Assembly (NCBI GenBank): GCA_029820295.1
Contig: JALGVA010000014.1
Span: forward strand, 1 to 52,666
Reading direction: 5' to 3'
DNA from: Candidatus Zipacnadia bacterium
Lineage (GTDB): Bacteria; Armatimonadota; Zipacnadia; Zipacnadales; UBA5352
Length of the DNA stretch: 52,666 bases
Each line of letters starts with the position of its first letter. The stretch's first letter is position 1. Shown here in pieces: positions 28,079 through 36,251 of this stretch. The notes below the pieces were generated by a model that was not told the DNA's origin, ran no database searches, and saw nothing but the letters and a program-made list of their open reading frames with translations. A program made the position numbers and the translations under genes.

Positions 28079-31015
28079 TTACTGGTTGAGCTGGCCCTCA
28101 AGCTGCCTGAGCAGCTCAGACTGCTGCTGGTTCTTCTCGGCGTAGGTGCCGATGTCGCCCCGGGCGCGCGCTTCTTCGGCCGCGCGGTCAAGCTGCAGGA
28201 TCTGGTCGATGAGCGAGCGCAGGCTCTCGATCACCTCGGGCGCGATCTCCACCTGCGGCGGTTGCTCCTCGCCCGGCGTCTCTGCGATCTCCGCGCGCCC
28301 CTCGATGGTGCCGAAGAGCTGCGCCAGTGCGGCCTCCAGGTTGGCGCCCCAGACGATCTCGTCGCGGTAGGACAGGATCACGCGGCGCAGTTCAGGCAGG
28401 CCGGTGTCCTCGGCCTCGAGGTAGAGCGGCTCCACGTAGAGCAGCGAGTTCTCGAGCGGGATGACCAGCAGGTTGCCGCGGATCACGCGCGAGCCCGCCT
28501 GGCTCCACAGGGTGATCTTCTGCGAGATCTCGGCGTCCTGGCTGATGCGCGACTCGACCATCCACGGGCCGTAGATGGTCTCGCCCTTGGGGAAGTTGTA
28601 GACGATCAGCTCGCCGTAGTGCTCGGGGTCGCAGCGGGCGGCCATCCACGCCACCATATTGCGCTCCTCCTGCCCCGAGAGCACCAGCGGCATCATCAGC
28701 ACGAACTCGGGCTCGTTCTCGCCCGGGAGCTGCTGGACCACGTAGTAGGCCTCGACGATGCGCCGACCGAAGGAGTAGATCTCCGGCGGCATCGCCCAGC
28801 GGTCCTCCTTCTGGTAGAAGACATCCGGCGTGGTCATGTGGTAGTCGGCGTAGACGCCGACCTGGATGGTGAAGAGAAGCTGCGGCACGCGCAGATGGCT
28901 GCGTATGTGCTCGGACATCTCACCGCTGGATCTGAACAGCGTTGGGAAGATGCTGCGGTAGCACTGCGCCAGCGGGTCGCTCTCGTCCACGATGTAGTAC
29001 TCAGGCGCGCCGTTGTAGGCGTCGCACAAGACCTTGATCGAGTTGCGGAAGTAGTTGCCCAGCGGCCGCAGCGGATCGGAGTACGGGTACCTGGTCGAGA
29101 CGGTGTACATGTCCGCGATCCACTTGAGGCTGCCGTCCTCGTCCACGACCATGTACGGGTCGGGATCGTACATCAGGAAGGGCGTCACCATCGCCATGCG
29201 TTCGGGCAGGGTGCGGTGGAACTGGATACGGCTCTCGTCCGTGATCAGGTTGGTGAACAGGATGCGCACGTCGCGGAAGCGGGCGAAAAAGGCGAGGCGG
29301 CGGAAGAAGCCGTTGATGAGCACGCCACCGGTGCCCTGGTAGTGGGTGTAGGCGTTGTCGATGGTCTCGTTGCCCTCACCGCCGCGCGAGTAATCCAGCT
29401 CGGGCTCGCGGGTGTTGACGATGACGAACTCCTGGGCCGTGATGTCCTCGCGGGTGGCGCCGGGCTGGCCACGCATGGGCTGGTTGGGGCCCGTCCGCGG
29501 CTGGCCGCCGCCGCCGGGGCCCTCCGGCGCCTCCTCCGGCCCCGCCGCCGGCTGCTGCGTGGTCAGCGGCTGCTCGGGCGGGCTGATGCGCTCGATCATG
29601 CGCGGGTGAATGCTGGCGCCGTAGTAGACGCCCGGGCGGGTGACCTCGATCTCTTCGATGGTCTGGGGCGGAATGTCGCTCACCCAGTAGTTGGGCAGAC
29701 CCTCGGGCCCGATCTCGTTGACCGGCGAGAGCGCCAGGCCGTAGCCGTGGGTGTACTTGAGATGCCGGTTGATCCAGCGCTCCGCGCCGGGAATCTTCTG
29801 CGCGTTGAGCTGCCTGGGGGCGAGCATGACCTGACGCAGCCGACCGCCGACGGTGTAGCGGTCCACGTCTACGTCCGGGAAGTTGTAGTAGGCGCGCAGC
29901 GCCTGCTCCTGGTTGTAGGTGCGCTGCAGCGGGCGGTGGTCCCACAGGCGGATGTTCTCGATGGTGGTCCAGTTGTCCGAGACTACGTCGGCATCCAGGT
30001 CGTTGGCGATGGCGAAGAGCCGGTTGTCAACTCGATCGGTGCCGTAGGCGAAATTGGTGGCCTCGATGTTGCGCGCGATGTAGTCGCGCTCCTTCTCCAG
30101 CTCGTTCGGGACGACCACCAGCTTCTGCATCGCGATCGGGTAGACCGCGCCGCCCAGCACCGACAGCAGGATGAGCGCGGCGACCGCGCCCGCGGGCAGC
30201 TTGTAGTTGCGCGTCTTGATGGCGATCAGCGCGATGACCGCACAGGCCGCCGCCGCCACCATCAGGATGTAGAGCACGGGCATGCGCGCATTGATGTCGG
30301 TCCAGCCCGCGCCGCCGTTGAAGGCTCCCGAGCTGCTCGAGAACAGCAGGTTGTACTGCATGAGCCGGTAGCCGTAGATCTTGACCAGCAGCGCGGCGGC
30401 GAGCAGGCTCAACACGTGTACGCGGGCGCGCTTGATCGCCTGCACCGTGTTGCCCACCAGCCGGATGGCCTCCTGATAGAGATGCACCACCGTGCTGGCG
30501 ACGAAGGTGACCAGCAGCGCGTAGTACACCGACCGCCAGACGTACTCGATAAAGCGCAACTTGAAGACGTAGAACCCGGCGTCGCGGCCGAACACGGGGT
30601 CGGTCTTGCCGAAGGGGACGGCGTGCGAGAACTGCAGCCACTCGACCCAGTGGGCGCTGGCGACCGCGCCCGCCATGATCCCGCCGACGATGGCGAAGAT
30701 CAGCAGCGCCCGGTCGGCGTACTGCTCGATCTGCTCGCGCTCCTCCTCGGGGAGCAGCCGCCGGCCGATGAAGGTGACATCACCGGGCAAGGGCAGGCGC
30801 GCGAAGCGCAGGTTGGCAAACAGGAAGGCAAAGAACAGCGCCCCGATCACCAGCCCCAGAAGCACGCGCGCCCAGAACATGGTGCTCCACACTGCCGCCT
30901 GCCCGAACGAGTCGAACCACAGGTAGTCGGTGTAGAGCGTCAGGCCCTTGGCGATGAGGATCAGCGCGAAGATGACGGCAAACAGATATACGACCCAGCG
31001 ATTGGATGTCTCCAC
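28079..31015 (-). CDS. UPF0182 family multi-pass membrane protein
   Basis: This 978-residue protein has about seven membrane helices within the first 310 residues (WVVYLFAVIFALILIAKGLT onward). A large extracytoplasmic region follows, with Tyr-rich blocks typical of the family such as YTHYQGTGGVLINGFFRRL, LFTNLITDESRIQFHRTLPE, YNFPKGETIYGPW and GNLLVIPLENSLLYVEPLYL. A Pro/Gly linker (about 485-520) interrupts it, and a Glu/Gln-rich tail ends the chain. Length and layout match UPF0182 (COG1615), whose function is unknown. GTG start with GGAGGA 8 bases upstream. It lies 124 bases downstream of the bifunctional nuclease gene. Confidence 0.92.
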   Translation of the reverse strand: METSNRWVVYLFAVIFALILIAKGLTLYTDYLWFDSFGQAAVWSTMFWARVLLGLVIGALFFAFLFANLRFARLPLPGDVTFIGRRLLPEEEREQIEQYADRALLIFAIVGGIMAGAVASAHWVEWLQFSHAVPFGKTDPVFGRDAGFYVFKLRFIEYVWRSVYYALLVTFVASTVVHLYQEAIRLVGNTVQAIKRARVHVLSLLAAALLVKIYGYRLMQYNLLFSSSSGAFNGGAGWTDINARMPVLYILMVAAAACAVIALIAIKTRNYKLPAGAVAALILLSVLGGAVYPIAMQKLVVVPNELEKERDYIARNIEATNFAYGTDRVDNRLFAIANDLDADVVSDNWTTIENIRLWDHRPLQRTYNQEQALRAYYNFPDVDVDRYTVGGRLRQVMLAPRQLNAQKIPGAERWINRHLKYTHGYGLALSPVNEIGPEGLPNYWVSDIPPQTIEEIEVTRPGVYYGASIHPRMIERISPPEQPLTTQQPAAGPEEAPEGPGGGGQPRTGPNQPMRGQPGATREDITAQEFVIVNTREPELDYSRGGEGNETIDNAYTHYQGTGGVLINGFFRRLAFFARFRDVRILFTNLITDESRIQFHRTLPERMAMVTPFLMYDPDPYMVVDEDGSLKWIADMYTVSTRYPYSDPLRPLGNYFRNSIKVLCDAYNGAPEYYIVDESDPLAQCYRSIFPTLFRSSGEMSEHIRSHLRVPQLLFTIQVGVYADYHMTTPDVFYQKEDRWAMPPEIYSFGRRIVEAYYVVQQLPGENEPEFVLMMPLVLSGQEERNMVAWMAARCDPEHYGELIVYNFPKGETIYGPWMVESRISQDAEISQKITLWSQAGSRVIRGNLLVIPLENSLLYVEPLYLEAEDTGLPELRRVILSYRDEIVWGANLEAALAQLFGTIEGRAEIAETPGEEQPPQVEIAPEVIESLRSLIDQILQLDRAAEEARARGDIGTYAEKNQQQSELLRQLEGQLNQ

Positions 31016-31139
31016 CAGACAGGTCCTCCGATTCTCTGTGCGCGCGTGCGGCCAAGCTCGACATGCGGGGAGCGCCCGGCCCGGGAGTGCCGATCAGGGG
31101 TTCATTGCGCCGGGGGGTGGCGATCGCGGCCGCTGTTCT

Positions 31140-31628
31140 CTACTCGAGCGGTTCCTCTCCAAGATCGACGCGGCCCAGCAGGTCCCGGAACTTCTCCACA
31201 TCCTCCGCCTCCTGCTCGGCCTGCTCGGCGGAGTCGTCGATGACCTCGGCACGGGCGAGCACATCCTCAGCGACGAAGATGGCCGCGTCGGCGCGCAGGG
31301 CCAGGGCAATAGCGTCGGACGGACGGGAATCGATGGCGATCGTCTTGCCGTCGCGCTCCAGGTGCACCAGGGCGAAGAAGGTCTTTTCGGCCAGCCTGGT
31401 CACTTCCACGCGCTCCAGGCGCCAGCCGAGCTGCGTGATGACGGACAGCAGTAGATCGTGGGTGAGCGGGCGGCCGATGTCCTCACCGCTGATGGCCATC
31501 GCGATCGATTGTGCCTCGAACAGGCCGATGAGAATCGGCAGCAGCCGCCGCTGATCCTCGTCGGCGAGGATCACCAGCGCCTGGCGGCTGGGGTCGATCC
31601 CCACCTTCTGCACGGTCATGCGAACCAT
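31140..31628 (-). CDS. bifunctional nuclease (BFN/DUF151) domain protein
   Basis: This 162-residue protein has one BFN (DUF151) domain: KVGIDPSRQALVILADEDQR, LLPILIGLFEAQSIAMAI, GRPLTHDLLLSVI and the core IDSRPSDAIALALRADAAIF. An acidic helical tail (EQAEQEAEDVEKFRD) follows. BFN proteins in plants and bacteria have been reported with DNase/RNase activity, but most are uncharacterised. ATG at 31628 is preferred because AGGAGG is 11 bases upstream; ATG at 31619 would be 20 away. A TTGACT-17-TAGGCT promoter lies 130 bases upstream, divergent from the promoter of the plus-strand dehydrogenase. Confidence 0.88.
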   Translation of the reverse strand: MVRMTVQKVGIDPSRQALVILADEDQRRLLPILIGLFEAQSIAMAISGEDIGRPLTHDLLLSVITQLGWRLERVEVTRLAEKTFFALVHLERDGKTIAIDSRPSDAIALALRADAAIFVAEDVLARAEVIDDSAEQAEQEAEDVEKFRDLLGRVDLGEEPLE

Positions 31629-31756
31629 GGCGCGACACGCCTCCTGAGGTCTATCCCCTGCATCGGCCGGCGTCCGGCATGTCGGCGGGCCGGTGCTTCC
31701 CCGAAGCACAAACCCATCTCCGATGACCTTACCGGCCACCGGCTATGGCAGCGAGA

Positions 31757-31785
31757 AGCCTACCACAGCCCCCCTGCGAAGTCAA
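31757..31785 (-). promoter_or_regulatory. possible promoter of the bifunctional nuclease gene
   Basis: TTGACT (31780-31785) with a 17-base spacer and TAGGCT (31757-31762). The -35 is 5/6 to consensus and the -10 only 3/6, so this is moderate evidence, supported by position upstream of the nuclease gene. Confidence 0.4.
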
Positions 31786-31821
31786 ATGCGCCGCGGATGC
31801 ACACCACCGCCCGAGAGTGCG

Positions 31822-31851
31822 TTGACACGGTTTTTCGCTATGCCGTATAAT
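31822..31851 (+). promoter_or_regulatory. consensus sigma-70 promoter of the Gfo/Idh gene
   Basis: TTGACA (31822-31827), an 18-base spacer and TATAAT (31846-31851): both boxes match the sigma-70 consensus exactly. Transcription should start near 31858, leaving a leader of about 75 bases before the GTG at 31932. It is the strongest promoter seen in the window and probably also feeds the sugar isomerase and following genes. Confidence 0.85.
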
Positions 31852-31931
31852 CGCCACTGCCGTGGGGACGTTGTGCAGTCGCACCTGCGTGCAGATCGGG
31901 GCGTCACCAGACGGGCAGCGAGGTGGAGACT

Positions 31932-32960
31932 GTGAGCGAGATCCGCCGCTTCGGAGTCATCGGCACCGGCGTGTGGGGCGAGACCCACCTGATGACCTAC
32001 TCGACGCACCGCGGCGCCGAGCTGGCGTGCATCTGCGACCTTAATGAGGACCTGCTGAGACAGCGTGCCGAGCAGTTCGGCGTCTCCTGCTGGACCACCG
32101 ACTACGAAGAGCTGCTCGCCGACGATGACATCGACGCCGTCTCCGTCGTGACCCCCGACTTCCTGCACCGCGAGATCGCCGTCGCCGCCGCCGAGGCCGG
32201 CAAGCACGTGCTCCTCGAGAAGCCCATGGCCACCACGGTCGAGGACTGCCGGGCGATGATCGACGCGGCCGCGGCCAGCGGCGTCAAGCTCATGGTGGAC
32301 TTCCACAACCGCTGGAATCCGGCGATGTGGGGCATCAAGCAGAAGGTCGTCGCCGGCGAGCTGGGCGACCCGCAGATGCTCACCGTGCGCCTCAACGACA
32401 CCATCTACGTGCCCACCGAGATGCTCAGTTGGGCCGGCCGCTCCACGGTCATCTGGTTCCTGGGCAGCCACTCGGTGGACCTGGTGCGCTGGCTGTTCGA
32501 TGATGAGGTGTCGCGCGTCTACTCGGTGTCGCGCTCGCGCGTGCTCACCGGCATGGGCGTGGACACGCCGGACTTCTTCCTGACCATCGTCGAACTTGAG
32601 GGCGGCGGCGTGGCGCATATCGAGAACTGCTGGATCATGTCCACCTCCATGCCCACGGTCTTCGACTTCAAGCTCGAGATGATCGGCTCCGAAGGCACCT
32701 GCTTCGCCGACTGCAGCTCCCACCGGATGCTGCAGACCTTCACACCCGAGGGGCCGTCCTACCCGGATGTCGCGGTGCGCACCGAGGTCCAGGGCGTGCC
32801 GGCCGGCTTCGGCGTGCACAGCATCAGGCACTTTGCCGACTGCGTGATCCACGACCTTGAGCCGGCGGTGAGTGTTGCCGATGGCCTTGAGAACACACGC
32901 GTCCTTGTCGCCATCCACGAGTCCGCGCAGAGCGGGCAGCCGGTTGAGGTGCAGCGCTAG
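31932..32960 (+). CDS. Gfo/Idh/MocA family dehydrogenase
   Basis: This 342-residue oxidoreductase has a Rossmann motif (FGVIGTGVWGETHL), a cofactor-adjacent EKP motif (VLLEKPMATTVEDC) and a substrate-domain signature (FLGSHSVDLVRWLFDDEV). The GTG at 31932 is taken as start because GAGGTGG lies 5 bases upstream and the protein then begins directly at the first strand; an in-frame GTG at 31923 lies inside that site. The strongest promoter in the window precedes it. The next gene downstream is a sugar isomerase-like protein, so both may act on one carbohydrate (inositol or a rare sugar). Substrate is not determinable. Confidence 0.88.
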   Translation: MSEIRRFGVIGTGVWGETHLMTYSTHRGAELACICDLNEDLLRQRAEQFGVSCWTTDYEELLADDDIDAVSVVTPDFLHREIAVAAAEAGKHVLLEKPMATTVEDCRAMIDAAAASGVKLMVDFHNRWNPAMWGIKQKVVAGELGDPQMLTVRLNDTIYVPTEMLSWAGRSTVIWFLGSHSVDLVRWLFDDEVSRVYSVSRSRVLTGMGVDTPDFFLTIVELEGGGVAHIENCWIMSTSMPTVFDFKLEMIGSEGTCFADCSSHRMLQTFTPEGPSYPDVAVRTEVQGVPAGFGVHSIRHFADCVIHDLEPAVSVADGLENTRVLVAIHESAQSGQPVEVQR

Positions 32961-33079
32961 GCTGGTTGGTCCACGGTGACGAAGGGGCGCGGCCGATGGA
33001 GGCGGTCGCCGCCGCACAGACATCTCAGGGGCGCGGGGAGAAAGGTAGCCTGCAGGTGGCACGTGATAACCCACGACCG

Positions 33080-33862
33080 ATGAAGACGGCGCTGTGCACC
33101 ATCGCCTTCCGCGAACGCCTGCTCGAGTACAGCCTCGACATCGCGTGCGAGGCGGGGCTCGATGGCGTGGAGATCTGGGGCCGCGAGCCACACATCTCGG
33201 AGGAGTACGACGCCAACCGCGTGGCCGCCGCGCGCAAGATGGTGGTCGAGCGCGGGCTGCAGGTGGCGGTGTTCGGCTCGTACCTGCGCTTCGGCGCGGT
33301 GGAGAACGACAACATATCGCTGCGCGACGTGCTGCAGATCGCGGCCGGCCTGGAGGCGCCCGTGGTGCGCGTGTGGGCCGGTGACGTAGGCTCGGACGAG
33401 GCCGACGACGAGCTGTGGAAGCGCACCGTGCACGAGTGTCACGAGGCCGCGGTGGCCGCCGCCAAGATGGGCATGAAGCTGGCCGCCGAGATGCACTCCA
33501 ATACCCTCGCCGACACAGGCCCGTGCGCCCGCCGCCTCGTTGAGGACGTCGGCCACGAGAGCTTCGGCCTCAACTACCAGGCCTCCTCGAAGCTTGACGA
33601 TGACGATCCTCTCGAACGTCTCGAGTTCGCCCTGCCCCATGTCTTCCATCTGCACGCACAGAACTACGCCCCGCTCAACGGCGACCCCGAGCGCATCGAG
33701 CGCGTTGGCCTTGCAGATGGCGTCATCGACTACGCGCCGCTGGTGAGCCGCCTGCGCGAGGTCGGCTACGATGGCTACCTGGCGATCGAGTTCAGCCCGT
33801 CCAACTGTGAGAGCAAGCGCGACGCCATCATCCGCGACGCTCATTACCTGCGAAGCCTGTGA
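33080..33862 (+). CDS. sugar phosphate isomerase/epimerase (xylose isomerase-like TIM barrel)
   Basis: This protein of about 260 residues is of the AP-endonuclease-2/xylose-isomerase TIM-barrel family. It has a typical opening (MKTALCTIAFRERLLEYSLD, then AGLDGVEIWGRE), PVVRVWAGDVG, LAAEMHSNTLADTG (Glu and His ligands), HVFHLHAQNYAPLN and YDGYLAIEFSPSN (late Glu ligand). It would isomerise or epimerise a sugar in the cytoplasm, which fits the Gfo/Idh gene 120 bases upstream. The start is uncertain: the ATG at 33080 gives the family-like N-terminus but has no good ribosome binding site, while longer frames reach 32966. Its TGA overlaps the GTG of the CXXC micro-protein. Confidence 0.8.
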   Translation: MKTALCTIAFRERLLEYSLDIACEAGLDGVEIWGREPHISEEYDANRVAAARKMVVERGLQVAVFGSYLRFGAVENDNISLRDVLQIAAGLEAPVVRVWAGDVGSDEADDELWKRTVHECHEAAVAAAKMGMKLAAEMHSNTLADTGPCARRLVEDVGHESFGLNYQASSKLDDDDPLERLEFALPHVFHLHAQNYAPLNGDPERIERVGLADGVIDYAPLVSRLREVGYDGYLAIEFSPSNCESKRDAIIRDAHYLRSL

Positions 33863-34005
33863 CCGTGAGAGCGATGCGCTGGCTCTGGCTGCCACTGGCC
33901 CTGCTGGGCATCGCACTGCTGGTCTACGGTGCGTGGACCGGTCAGATCGATGCGGTGATCAGGCACGCGAAGACCCTGTGCACCGCCTGCATCGGCCTGG
34001 GGTGA
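33859..34005 (+). CDS. CD1871A-like CXXC micro-protein with one membrane helix
   Basis: This 48-residue protein starts at a GTG whose bases overlap the previous stop (GTGA); an internal ATG at 33874 could also serve. It has one hydrophobic helix (WLWLPLALLGIALLVYGAW) and ends in QIDAVIRHAKTLCTACIGLG, with a CXXC pair (C41/C44) four residues from the terminus. This layout is the same as the CD1871A-type CXXC micro-proteins found next to 4Fe-4S polyferredoxin genes. The polyferredoxin gene here starts 9 bases downstream. It could deliver electrons or thiols to, or assemble with, that protein; no function has been shown for the family as far as I know. Confidence 0.78.
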   Translation: MTVRAMRWLWLPLALLGIALLVYGAWTGQIDAVIRHAKTLCTACIGLG

Positions 34006-34014
34006 GGCGTGGCC

Positions 34015-34878
34015 ATGGCAGAGGGCAAGCGTCCGGCCTTCCCCGGCTATTTGCGTTTCCGCCGCTACGTGCAACTCGCCCTGGTCTTCCTGCTCAACGC
34101 CCGCTTCAGCGGCGGCTTCCTCTATGACCTGCGTGGCGTGTGCTTCCCGGCGCTGAACTGCTGGGCCTGCCCCACCGCCGCGGTGGGGTGCCCGATGGGC
34201 GCGCTCCAGAACGCCATCGGGGATATGCGGGCGGTGTTCATCCTGCCGCTCTACATCCTCGGCTCGCTCATTGCCGTGAGCGCCGTGATCGGCCGGTCGA
34301 TGTGCGGTTGGCTGTGCCCGTTCGGGCTTCTGCAGGACCTGCTGGCGCGCGCGCGCCGCCGCCACGCCGAGCTGCCCCCGTGGACCGGATACATCAAGTA
34401 CGCGCTGCTGGTGGGCCTGGGCATCATCCTGCCCTGGCTGACGGGCGTGCCGTGGTTCTGCAAGTTCTGTCCGCAGGGCGCGCTGCAGGGGGGCATCTTC
34501 CAGCCGCTGCTCTACCCCGACCTGCGCCCACTGATCCACGAGTGGTGGTTCCTCAAGATCGGCATCCTGGTCGCCTTCGTGGTCGCCTCGGTGTTCATTC
34601 GCCGCCCGTTCTGCCGCTCGTTCTGCGCGCTGGGCGCGCTGTTCTCGCTCTTCAGCCGCGTCAGCCTGGTGCGCATGTACTACGACCGCGAGGCCTGCAC
34701 CGACTGCATGTGGTGTGTCCGCGCCTGTCCGGCCGGCATCGACCCGCGCCGCGAGCTGTCGGGCATGAACTGTGTGAGCTGCATGGAGTGCGCGAAGTGC
34801 CCGTTCGGCGCGATCCACGTCGAGACCGCGTTCTCGCGGCGGGTCGCCGCGCCCGGCGATGAGGGGGAGGGCGCATGA
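34015..34878 (+). CDS. membrane polyferredoxin (NapH/CcoG-like 4Fe-4S protein)
   Basis: This 287-residue protein has about four to five membrane helices and several Cys clusters. The N-terminal part has CWACPTAAVGCPMGA, then CGWLCPFGLLQDLLAR and CKFCPQGALQGG, the CxxxCP motifs of NapH/RdxA-type proteins. The C-terminal domain has two 4Fe-4S ferredoxin motifs (CTDCMWCVRACPAG and CVSCMECAKCPFGA). It should pass electrons between the quinone pool and a partner at the membrane. No nitrate reductase or cytochrome gene is near. ATG at 34015 has GGTGAGG 7 bases upstream. The CXXC micro-protein precedes it and a small kinase overlaps its stop (ATGA). Confidence 0.88.
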   Translation: MAEGKRPAFPGYLRFRRYVQLALVFLLNARFSGGFLYDLRGVCFPALNCWACPTAAVGCPMGALQNAIGDMRAVFILPLYILGSLIAVSAVIGRSMCGWLCPFGLLQDLLARARRRHAELPPWTGYIKYALLVGLGIILPWLTGVPWFCKFCPQGALQGGIFQPLLYPDLRPLIHEWWFLKIGILVAFVVASVFIRRPFCRSFCALGALFSLFSRVSLVRMYYDREACTDCMWCVRACPAGIDPRRELSGMNCVSCMECAKCPFGAIHVETAFSRRVAAPGDEGEGA

Positions 34879-35579
34879 GCGGCCCGGGATGGGACGATCT
34901 CACCGCGGAGGACGTGGATCGGCTGACCACGCAGGTGCTGCGCCACGGCTCGCGTGCGCGGCCCGAGCTGCGCCGCATCCGCCTCGGCGGCGTGGACGCG
35001 GTGGTCAAGGACTACGGCCGACGCGGTACGATCTTCAAGCGCCTGCTGGGCGCGTGGCTGGCGCGCCGCGAGGCGGCGGCGCTGCGCCGCGCCGAGGGGG
35101 TGTCCTGCGTCCCGCGCATCCTGGGCCGACCTCAGCCGTGGACGATCATCACCGAGTTCGTGGACGCCACGCCCGTAGCCAGGCTGCAGGCCCCGCAGCT
35201 CGACGCGGCCTTCTTCGCGTGCCTCACCGACCTCATAGTCGCCCTGCACGAGCGCGGCATCGCCCACGGCGACCTCGAGCACCTCGACAACATCCTGGTC
35301 ACGCCCGAAATGCAGCCGGCGGTGGTTGACTTCGCCGCCGCCGTCATGACCGGCAGTAATCCGCTCGCCGCCTTCGCCTGGCCCTACGTGGCCGACAACG
35401 ACTTCCGCGCCATCTGCAAGCTCAAGGCTCAGCACGCCCCCGAGCTGCTCAGCGAGGACGACCGCTGCACGCTGGAGCGCCGCAGCGCCGCCGAGACGTG
35501 GTTCCGGCGCGCCCGGCGCTATGTCCGCGGGCCGGTCAAGGCGCTCGCCACCGATTCCGACGAGGACGCGCGATCATGA
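34875..35579 (+). CDS. small RIO/Kdo-kinase-like protein kinase
   Basis: This 234-residue protein has a minimal kinase fold: RLGGVDAVVKDYG (ATP-binding Lys), FVDATPVARL (hinge), the catalytic loop HERGIAHGDLEHLDNILV with an intact HGD Asp and Asn, and the metal-binding Asp in PAVVDFAAAVM. The HGDL...DN form is that of RIO, lipopolysaccharide (Kdo/WaaP) and related atypical kinases. The target is unknown; a lipid, sugar or protein substrate is possible. Its ATG overlaps the polyferredoxin stop (ATGA), and its own TGA overlaps the start of a 32-codon frame. Placement between redox proteins and an ECF sigma factor suggests a regulatory or envelope role (inference). Confidence 0.82.
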   Translation: MSGPGWDDLTAEDVDRLTTQVLRHGSRARPELRRIRLGGVDAVVKDYGRRGTIFKRLLGAWLARREAAALRRAEGVSCVPRILGRPQPWTIITEFVDATPVARLQAPQLDAAFFACLTDLIVALHERGIAHGDLEHLDNILVTPEMQPAVVDFAAAVMTGSNPLAAFAWPYVADNDFRAICKLKAQHAPELLSEDDRCTLERRSAAETWFRRARRYVRGPVKALATDSDEDARS

Positions 35580-35674
35580 CCCTCTCCGAGTGCCTCGGGA
35601 ACCGCGCCGCCGCCGCGGGACGTTATCACCATCGACGGCGCGCGCGCGCCGTCCACGGGGAGCCCCCCCGATGA
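35576..35674 (+). CDS. possible 32-residue coupling peptide
   Basis: An ATG overlapping the kinase stop opens a 32-codon frame (MTLSECLGNRAAAAGRYHHR, then a basic tail) whose TGA overlaps the ATG of the ECF sigma gene. It would bridge two genes by ATGA overlaps at both ends. The peptide is basic and low-complexity, so it may be only a translational relay or chance. Confidence 0.3.
   Translation: MTLSECLGNRAAAAGRYHHRRRARAVHGEPPR
35597..35625 (+). promoter_or_regulatory. possible ECF-type promoter before the sigma gene
   Basis: GGGAAC (35597-35602), an 18-base spacer and CGTTA (35621-35625) match the GGAAC/CGTT pattern of many ECF sigma factors. It lies about 45 bases upstream of the sigma gene, as expected for autoregulation. 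No -10 TATAAT competes. Confidence 0.4.
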
Positions 35675-36249
35675 CGCTCAGGTTGATCGGCTCAGCTCGG
35701 GATGGCGGCACGCGCCGCCGCGAGTTCGAGGAACTCGCCCGCAAGCACGAGCGCGACATCTTCAACGCCGCCCTGCGCATGGCCGGCAACTACGCCGACG
35801 CCGAGGACGTGGCGCAGGAGGCGCTGGTCAAGGCGTACAACGCCTTCGATCAGTTCGAGCTGGGCACGAACTTCCGGGCGTGGATCCTGCGCATCGTGAC
35901 CAACACGTACATCAACGAGTTCCGCAGGCGGCGGCGCGCGCCTGACACGACTACGTGGGATGACCTGCCGCGCGAGGAGCTGGGCAAGCTTGCGCGCGAC
36001 GAGGAGGACAGTCCTGAGCTGGCGGCGCTGGCCGGAGCCATCGACGCCGAGGTCGAGCAGGCACTGAGCGAGATCCCGGAGGTGTTCCGCGAGGCCGTGG
36101 TGTTGTGCGACATGCACGGGATGGCCTACGGCGACATCGCCGATGCGCTGGGCGTGCCGATCGGCACGGTACGCTCACGCATCGCGCGGGGCAGGGGGCT
36201 CCTGCAGGGCAAGCTCGAAGCGTACGCACGGTCGCGAGGGTTGATCTGA
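35671..36249 (+). CDS. ECF-family RNA polymerase sigma factor
   Basis: This 192-residue protein has sigma region 2 (FEELARKHERDIFNAALRMA, then NYADAEDVAQEALVKAYNAF and NFRAWILRIVTNTYINEFRR) and region 4 (ALSEIPEVFREAVVLCDMHG, then YGDIADALGVPIGTVRSRIA). It should redirect RNA polymerase to a small regulon. The ATG at 35671 has GGGGAG 8 bases upstream. The zinc-finger anti-sigma gene starts 2 bases after its stop, the classical pairing for a membrane-controlled switch. A GGAAC-N18-CGTT candidate upstream suggests self-activation. Confidence 0.93.
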   Translation: MTLRLIGSARDGGTRRREFEELARKHERDIFNAALRMAGNYADAEDVAQEALVKAYNAFDQFELGTNFRAWILRIVTNTYINEFRRRRRAPDTTTWDDLPREELGKLARDEEDSPELAALAGAIDAEVEQALSEIPEVFREAVVLCDMHGMAYGDIADALGVPIGTVRSRIARGRGLLQGKLEAYARSRGLI

Positions 36250-36251
36250 CC

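Larger units (their letters stand above)
31629..31931. other. intergenic region between divergent genes
   Basis: These 303 bases separate the bifunctional nuclease gene (minus) from a Gfo/Idh gene (plus). They hold two back-to-back promoters, listed separately. No convincing small gene, RNA or repeat was seen; frames here are short and low-quality. Confidence 0.6.

Noticed and set aside
28262-31243. 993-codon plus-strand frame over the UPF0182 gene
   Set aside because: Antisense to a family with clear motifs, no ribosome binding site and no recognisable domain.
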